Positions 6,271-9,837 of a DNA stretch of 9,837 nt are shown one piece after another; position 1 is the first letter of the stretch; each line of letters begins with the position of its first letter. The stretch comes from an uncultured Campylobacter sp. (GTDB taxonomy: Bacteria > Campylobacterota > Campylobacteria > Campylobacterales > Campylobacteraceae), in contig NZ_CALBWL010000012.1 in NCBI RefSeq assembly GCF_937973075.1, positions 1 to 9,837 of the forward strand, read 5' to 3'. Both the position numbers and the translations under genes were made by a program. A model generated the notes under the pieces. The model was not told the DNA's origin. It worked only from the letters and a program-made list of their open reading frames with translations, and ran no database searches.

Positions 6271-7268
6271 AAAACTCGCCCGAAATTCCAAGCAAAATTC
6301 TAGCCTTGCTGCGGGCTGGCAAAAATCTGCTTGCTTTTTCGCACGGCGTCGATAGCACGGCGCTTTTTTATCTTTTAGATGAGGCGGGCGTGAAATTTGA
6401 CCTTGTGATCGTGGATTATAACGTTCGCGCGCAGAGCAAGGACGAAGTCGATTCGGCGCAGCAGCTCGCAGCCAAATTTAACAAACAAATCTACGTAAAA
6501 AGCGTGCGTCTGGGCGCGTCAAATTTCGAGCACGAAGCTCGCGCGACCAGATATGATTTTTTTTCCGAGATTTGCCGCGAGCAGGGATATGAAAATTTGA
6601 TCTTAGCGCATCAGTTTGACGACAAATTCGAGTGGTTTTTGATGCAGCTTGGGCGCGGCGCAGGGCTTAGCGAGCTGCTAGGCATGCAGGAGCTTGAGCC
6701 CCGCGAGGACTACATGATCGCTCGTCCGCTTTTAGGCGTGCGAAAGTGCGAGCTGGAGCGGTTTTTAAAGGGGCGAAATCTAAAATACTTCACCGACGAG
6801 ACGAATTTAACGAACCGGTTTAAACGTGGATTTGTTCGCGCGAAATTTAGCGAGCCGTTTTTAAACGAGTACTTTAGCGGCGTAAAAAAGAGCTTTGAGT
6901 TTTTGGCGACCGATGCGTTAAATTTAGCTCCCGAAATTTCTAATCCCGCGCCTAAAATTTATCTCATAAAACGCGGCCGGGGCGAGATTCGCGGCGTAGA
7001 TCTTGCCTGCAAGAGGCTAGGACTCGTGCTAAGCGCCGCACAGCGAAACGAATGCGCGCGCTGCCTAGAAAAAGGCTCAGACTGCGTTCTTGGCGGCAAG
7101 GTAGCCGTGGGCGTGGACGAAAAATTTATCCTCGCGACGCCTTATGTCAAAGCCGCGATGGACAAAAAATTTAAAGAAGCGTGCAGGCAGCTCGCCGTCC
7201 CGCCGATAAACCGCGGATTTTTATTTGCTGAGGGCGCGGATCTTGCGCTATTTGAGGAGCTTTTATGA
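6267..7268 (+). CDS. tilS: tRNA(Ile)-lysidine synthase
   Basis: TilS attaches lysine to C34 of the tRNA(Ile) with anticodon CAU, using ATP, so that it reads AUA as isoleucine. The N-type ATP-pyrophosphatase domain covers about 1-200. The PP-loop is FSHGVDSTALFYLL, with SHGVDS at 25-30 in place of the usual SGGxDS. The second motif is AHQFDDKFEWFLMQLGRGAGLSELLGM (114-140), where most TilS have HHxDDQxET. RPLL (153-156) and FTDETN...RFKRGFVRAKF (175-194) match the later tRNA-contact region. Length (333) agrees with the short TilS of this lineage, with little C-terminal domain. The ATG overlaps the rimO stop by 4 bases (ATGA). The stop overlaps the next gene in the same way. Since TilS is normally essential, a working enzyme is expected despite the altered motifs. 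Confidence 0.92.
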   Translation: MKNSPEIPSKILALLRAGKNLLAFSHGVDSTALFYLLDEAGVKFDLVIVDYNVRAQSKDEVDSAQQLAAKFNKQIYVKSVRLGASNFEHEARATRYDFFSEICREQGYENLILAHQFDDKFEWFLMQLGRGAGLSELLGMQELEPREDYMIARPLLGVRKCELERFLKGRNLKYFTDETNLTNRFKRGFVRAKFSEPFLNEYFSGVKKSFEFLATDALNLAPEISNPAPKIYLIKRGRGEIRGVDLACKRLGLVLSAAQRNECARCLEKGSDCVLGGKVAVGVDEKFILATPYVKAAMDKKFKEACRQLAVPPINRGFLFAEGADLALFEELL

Positions 7269-7921
7269 GCATTTATTTTACCTCCGATCTACACTTCGGC
7301 CACGAGCTGGTGCTTAAAAAATATCCCAATTTTAGAAAAGGCGCAAACGTAGCCGAGATGGATGAAAATCTCATAGCCGCTTGGAATGCGCTTGTTACAC
7401 CCGAGGATCTCGTCTATAATCTCGGCGATGTGTCCTTTCACAAGGATTTTGCGCACACTTGCGAGTTACTTCGCAGACTAAACGGGCGACATTTTTTGGT
7501 GCTCGGCAACCACGATGGGCGCATCGCTGCGATGAAAAACGAGCTGCTAAGCGGACGCAAGGCGGACGGCAATTTTATGTTTGAACAGATCGTGGGCTAC
7601 GCCTTTGTGCGCCTATCGCATAAGAGAGCGGCTCTGTCTCACTACCCGATGATCGAGTGGGCAAACTGTCATTATGGCGCACTGATGCTCTACGGTCACC
7701 TGCACGCAGATATGGCTGAAGTTTCGGGCAGGGCGCTAAACGTAGGTTTTGATCTGCACGGCAAAATTTTAAGCGAGGATGAGGTGTGGTCGTATCTGAA
7801 AGATATCCCGCCTAAGGCCCATCACGCAAGTGAGCTAGAGGGCATTAGCGAGAACGACGATGTGGAGCAAAGGCGGGCTTTGATAGAAAATTTTTTACGC
7901 AAAATTAATCGGGATTCGTGA
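7265..7921 (+). CDS. Calcineurin-like metallophosphoesterase
   Basis: This 218-residue protein carries all metal-binding blocks of the calcineurin-like phosphoesterase fold: SDLHFGH (7-13, D8 and H10), LGDVS (53-57, D55), GNHD (81-84), LSHYP (124-128, H126) and YGHLHAD (143-149, H145 and H147). It resembles the COG4186-type small phosphoesterases found in bacteria and phages; the substrate is unknown. After about residue 180 a charged, helical tail (ELEGISENDDVEQRRALIENFLRKI) follows the catalytic domain. The ATG overlaps the tilS stop (ATGA) and has a strong GAGGAG site 5 bases upstream, so it is made with TilS. It is the last gene of the panC operon. A repair or RNA-processing role linked to TilS is possible but unsupported. 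Confidence 0.9.
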   Translation: MSIYFTSDLHFGHELVLKKYPNFRKGANVAEMDENLIAAWNALVTPEDLVYNLGDVSFHKDFAHTCELLRRLNGRHFLVLGNHDGRIAAMKNELLSGRKADGNFMFEQIVGYAFVRLSHKRAALSHYPMIEWANCHYGALMLYGHLHADMAEVSGRALNVGFDLHGKILSEDEVWSYLKDIPPKAHHASELEGISENDDVEQRRALIENFLRKINRDS

Positions 7922-8152
7922 AAAAGACAAAATTTACGGCGCAAGACGGGCCCTTTGCAGTAAATAAGTTTAAATTTAAAAGCAAGTCGTTTAAATACGG
8001 ATGATTTTATCTAGTCAAAATTCCATTATGTAACGCGAGATAAATTTAACAAAACGTAACCGCAAACAGACAATCAAATCGTATCAAGCAAGCGCAATAC
8101 TGCAAAGATAAAATTTTAAAATTCTGCCTCGGTGCGGAGCGAAAAATTTGAT
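7922..8152. other. AT-rich gap between convergent genes
   Basis: These 231 bases separate the ends of two converging transcripts. They contain AT palindromes (TTTAAATTTAAA near 7970 and AAAATTTTAAAATT near 8111), and GTTTAAAT occurs twice within 30 bases. I see no GC-rich stem followed by a T run, no RNA gene and no convincing coding region. Confidence 0.6.
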
Positions 8153-8908
8153 CTAGCGGGCTTCCAGCATTGCGATTTTGTTGATGTAATCGGCGAAATT
8201 TAGATTTATCAAATTTGTTTTGATGAAGATGCGCGTAAAAATCACATAACCGATCTCGTTGCTAAGCGTGCCGTCTGAGTAGATGAAAACATTAGTAAGA
8301 AACTCGCTATTTTCGGATTTATAGAAGGTCTCGATCTGAAAATTTAAAAGCTCATAAAATAGCTCGTCAGTATCGCTCATCGCCGCCCGCATCTCCTCAT
8401 CGATGCGCATTATGTCGGCGTAGAGCACGCGCTCTTGGTTGGCGACGACGAAACATGCGCGGTTATTAAATTTCAGCGCGAACATCGCCATATTTTCAAA
8501 ATCGCTTTGATTTTTTAGCAAGAAGTATAAAATTTTAAATAAACTAGCGTGCGAGTTAAATTCTATTCCAAAAGTCTCATCCGCCGCCTGTGCACTTGCG
8601 CGAGGAAATTCTACGATGAAGCTATCATCGACTTTTTGATAAATGCTATTTTCTTTAATCATATAATCCTCGTTAAAATACACTCTTTGATTTTCGTCGT
8701 CAATCAGTACGCAGGAGATTAAATTTTTATCACTCAGATCCGCAAAGCCCGCCAGCGAGGTAGCCAGATCGTTTTCTTGCGCGATGGGAAAGCGATCGGA
8801 TTTCTCATCCAAAATTCTTTTGCCAAAACCCAATTTTCTATAAAAAAACTCGCATGCGTCGGCACTTTTAGCGACGCCGAGGAATGATTTTGCTTTAAAT
8901 AGTGCCAT
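8153..8908 (-). CDS. Hypothetical protein, 251 aa
   Basis: I do not recognise this family. The protein is soluble, without signal peptide or membrane helix. The N-terminal half alternates strands and turns (FLGVAKSADACEFFYRKLGFGKRIL, then ISCVLIDDENQRVYF at about 64-78). The C-terminal half contains a hydrophobic strand pair (MFALKFNNRACFVVANQERVLYADIMRI, 142-169), an acidic helix (DEEMRAAMSDTDELFYELLNF) and a final strand/helix pair. No catalytic signature is evident. The ATG at 8908 has a strong AGGAG site 6 bases upstream. It follows the DUF374 acyltransferase gene by 46 bases and may be read both from the miaB transcript and from a TATAAT in that gap. From memory, C. jejuni also has an uncharacterised gene after its miaB-DUF374 pair, so this may be its orthologue. 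Confidence 0.85.
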   Translation of the reverse strand: MALFKAKSFLGVAKSADACEFFYRKLGFGKRILDEKSDRFPIAQENDLATSLAGFADLSDKNLISCVLIDDENQRVYFNEDYMIKENSIYQKVDDSFIVEFPRASAQAADETFGIEFNSHASLFKILYFLLKNQSDFENMAMFALKFNNRACFVVANQERVLYADIMRIDEEMRAAMSDTDELFYELLNFQIETFYKSENSEFLTNVFIYSDGTLSNEIGYVIFTRIFIKTNLINLNFADYINKIAMLEAR

Positions 8909-8927
8909 TTTTTCTCCTAAAATTGCA

Positions 8928-8936
8928 ATTATATCG
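8928..8936 (-). promoter_or_regulatory. Possible promoter of the 251-aa gene
   Basis: The minus strand reads CGATATAAT in the gap upstream of the gene, 19 bases before its ATG. It contains a perfect TATAAT (8933-8928) but lacks the TG extension. It also contains CGATAT, the -10 form of the flagellar sigma-28 factor, though no matching upstream box is found at the expected distance. A start near 8921 would give a short leader that still holds the AGGAG site. Confidence 0.4.
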
Positions 8937-8954
8937 AAACACTATTATTTCAAA

Positions 8955-9608
8955 CTAAAATTTAATGTCCTGCTCAGCGCTCGCAAAAAGCAGTTTCCCG
9001 ATCGCCTCTTTACCCGCATCAAGGCTAAGCCCTGTTAAATTTAACGGCGCGCTGAGGCTATAATTTATGCGCGAAAACGGCTTTGGCAACACCATCTCGT
9101 CCCAGCTACGAAATTTCCAAAAGCTGCTCGCTTCGTAATTTAGCGCGTAAAGGTCTAAGTTTAGCCGCTGCGCAAGGATCACGGCACCGTCGGCGACTCT
9201 GTGAAGCGGACCCCGCGGACCGTCGGGAGTGATGATGACGTCGGTGCCGTTTTTTATCTCTTTGATCGCGCCCATAAGCGCGCGTGCGCCGCCCTTGAAA
9301 CTACTGCCGCGGATCGCGCCGATGCCAAAATGCGAGATCACGCGCGTAATTATCTCGCCGTCTTTGTGATCTGAGATGATGACCTTGGCGCGCCTCTTGC
9401 TGCCGAAATCCCGCAGCCACCAGCGCCTATACGCAAAGCTCATCATCGCCAGTCTTCCATGCCAAAACACAACGACGCAGGGCTTTTCGGGCAACTTCGT
9501 GGGAGTAAATTTAACCCTGCACGTTAAAAAAATACACCAAATCAGAATAAAAATGAGATATTCAGAGGCGCGGAAAAACAACCGCTTTTTAAGCGATAAC
9601 TTTTCCAT
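8955..9608 (-). CDS. DUF374 lysophospholipid acyltransferase-like protein
   Basis: This 217-residue membrane-associated protein belongs to the DUF374 branch of the lysophospholipid acyltransferase superfamily, thought to move acyl chains in membrane lipid or lipid A metabolism. An N-terminal hydrophobic helix spans about 14-30 (ASEYLIFILIWCIFLTC). The family blocks follow in order: VVFWHGRLAMM (46-56, with the histidine equivalent to the catalytic one), ISDHKDGEII (78-87), IRGSSFKGGARAL (99-111) and VIITPDGPRGP (124-134). The acceptor lipid is not known. The ATG at 9608 lies inside the end of miaB (20-base overlap). No good ribosome binding site is seen, so translation probably restarts after miaB. 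The same miaB-DUF374 order occurs in C. jejuni as I recall it. Confidence 0.92.
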   Translation of the reverse strand: MEKLSLKKRLFFRASEYLIFILIWCIFLTCRVKFTPTKLPEKPCVVVFWHGRLAMMSFAYRRWWLRDFGSKRRAKVIISDHKDGEIITRVISHFGIGAIRGSSFKGGARALMGAIKEIKNGTDVIITPDGPRGPLHRVADGAVILAQRLNLDLYALNYEASSFWKFRSWDEMVLPKPFSRINYSLSAPLNLTGLSLDAGKEAIGKLLFASAEQDIKF

Positions 9609-9837
9609 AAAGCGCCATTCTGGCGGTCTTTTCGATACGTACTCTGCGCGTTGTGCCTAAAAGCTCCTCGCCGCCTTGCGCGCAGATTAAAAAATTTGAA
9701 AAGCTTCTACCGCACGCAGTGCCACCCTCTCGCAGCTCCTCAAAATACACGTCGAAAATTTTATCTTTTTGCGCTCCTGCGATCTCGTCTAAAATTTTAG
9801 CGTGAGCGCTTTGCAGTCTGCTTAGCCTTTCGCTTGA
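9589..9837 (-). CDS. miaB: tRNA-2-methylthio-N6-dimethylallyladenosine synthase, C-terminal part
   Basis: The window's right edge cuts this gene; only the last 82 codons and the TAA are present. They read SSERLSRLQSAHAKILDEIA, then a TRAM domain: DVYFEELREGGTACGRSFSNFLICAQGGEELLG, ending EKTARMALYGKVIA. The S-RL--LQ---- I-DEI stretch after the radical-SAM core, followed by a TRAM domain with GR(S/T)--N, is typical of MiaB, which adds methylthio and so completes ms2i6A at position 37 of tRNAs reading codons that start with U. RimO in this window is a paralogue with a different ending. The gene overlaps the start of the DUF374 gene by 20 bases. The catalytic cysteines lie outside the window. 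Confidence 0.88.
   Translation of the reverse strand, partial: SSERLSRLQSAHAKILDEIAGAQKDKIFDVYFEELREGGTACGRSFSNFLICAQGGEELLGTTRRVRIEKTARMALYGKVIA

Noticed and set aside
7918..8004. A 28-codon frame starting at a GTG that overlaps the phosphoesterase stop (GTGA), encoding a Lys/Phe-rich peptide.
   Set aside because: The overlap pattern is suggestive, but the peptide comes mostly from AAATTT-type AT repeats and there is no ribosome binding site or recognisable sequence.
8104..8152. Terminator-like stem around CCTCGGTGCGGAG after the 251-aa gene.
   Set aside because: Only three or four base pairs form, with no adjacent T run in the right direction.
8924..8936. Sigma-28 (flagellar) promoter from the CGATAT element before the 251-aa gene.
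   Set aside because: No matching upstream box is found at the expected spacing; the same bases give a plain TATAAT.
1..9837. Frequent AAATTT/AAAATTTT words, considered as a repeat family.
   Set aside because: They occur in and between genes without fixed flanks and fit the general word bias of Campylobacter genomes.

Overview
The window looks like chromosomal DNA of an epsilonproteobacterium, most probably a Campylobacter of the higher-GC group (C. gracilis, C. rectus or C. showae type). This is inferred from three things. The word AAATTT(T) is frequent both inside and between genes. The RF2, RimO, TilS and DUF374 proteins have an epsilonproteobacterial character. The prfB, rimO and tilS genes sit close together, as do miaB and the DUF374 acyltransferase gene; from memory both groupings also occur in C. 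jejuni. No tRNA, rRNA, CRISPR array, insertion sequence or phage module is visible.

Layout. (1) Bases 1-123 are an AT-rich leader, and 124-864 encode an AT-rich four-helix membrane protein of unknown function. A hairpin at 919-954 separates it from the convergent operon to its right. (2) On the minus strand, prfB (RF2) has its own extended -10 promoter and is followed by an unrecognised 111-residue protein gene and a cysteine-paired lipoprotein gene. (3) Upstream of prfB on the same strand are three small, translationally coupled genes: a YqjD/ElaB-like (DUF883) anchor protein, a YqjE-like two-helix membrane protein and a 74-residue basic protein. The stop/start overlaps TAATG and ATGA fix the last two starts. 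(4) Divergent from these, an extended -10 promoter drives a plus-strand operon: panC, rimO, tilS and a metallophosphoesterase gene, with a 1-base gap and then two 4-base ATGA overlaps. (5) After a 231-base gap, the minus strand carries an unrecognised 251-residue protein, a DUF374 lysophospholipid acyltransferase-like protein, and the C-terminal 82 residues of MiaB, cut by the right edge.

How the genes fit together. Most of the recognisable genes serve translation: RF2 ends translation at UAA/UGA, RimO methylthiolates ribosomal protein S12, TilS makes lysidine in the tRNA for AUA, and MiaB methylthiolates tRNA position 37. The DUF883 protein may tether ribosomes to the membrane. panC belongs to pantothenate/CoA synthesis and only shares the transcript.

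No clearly new system is visible. The points most worth checking are a serine/glycine-rich in-frame insertion in the RimO radical-SAM domain, a perfect 10-bp hairpin inside the yqjE-like gene, the coupled yqjD/yqjE/third-gene cassette beside prfB, and the three proteins with no recognised family.
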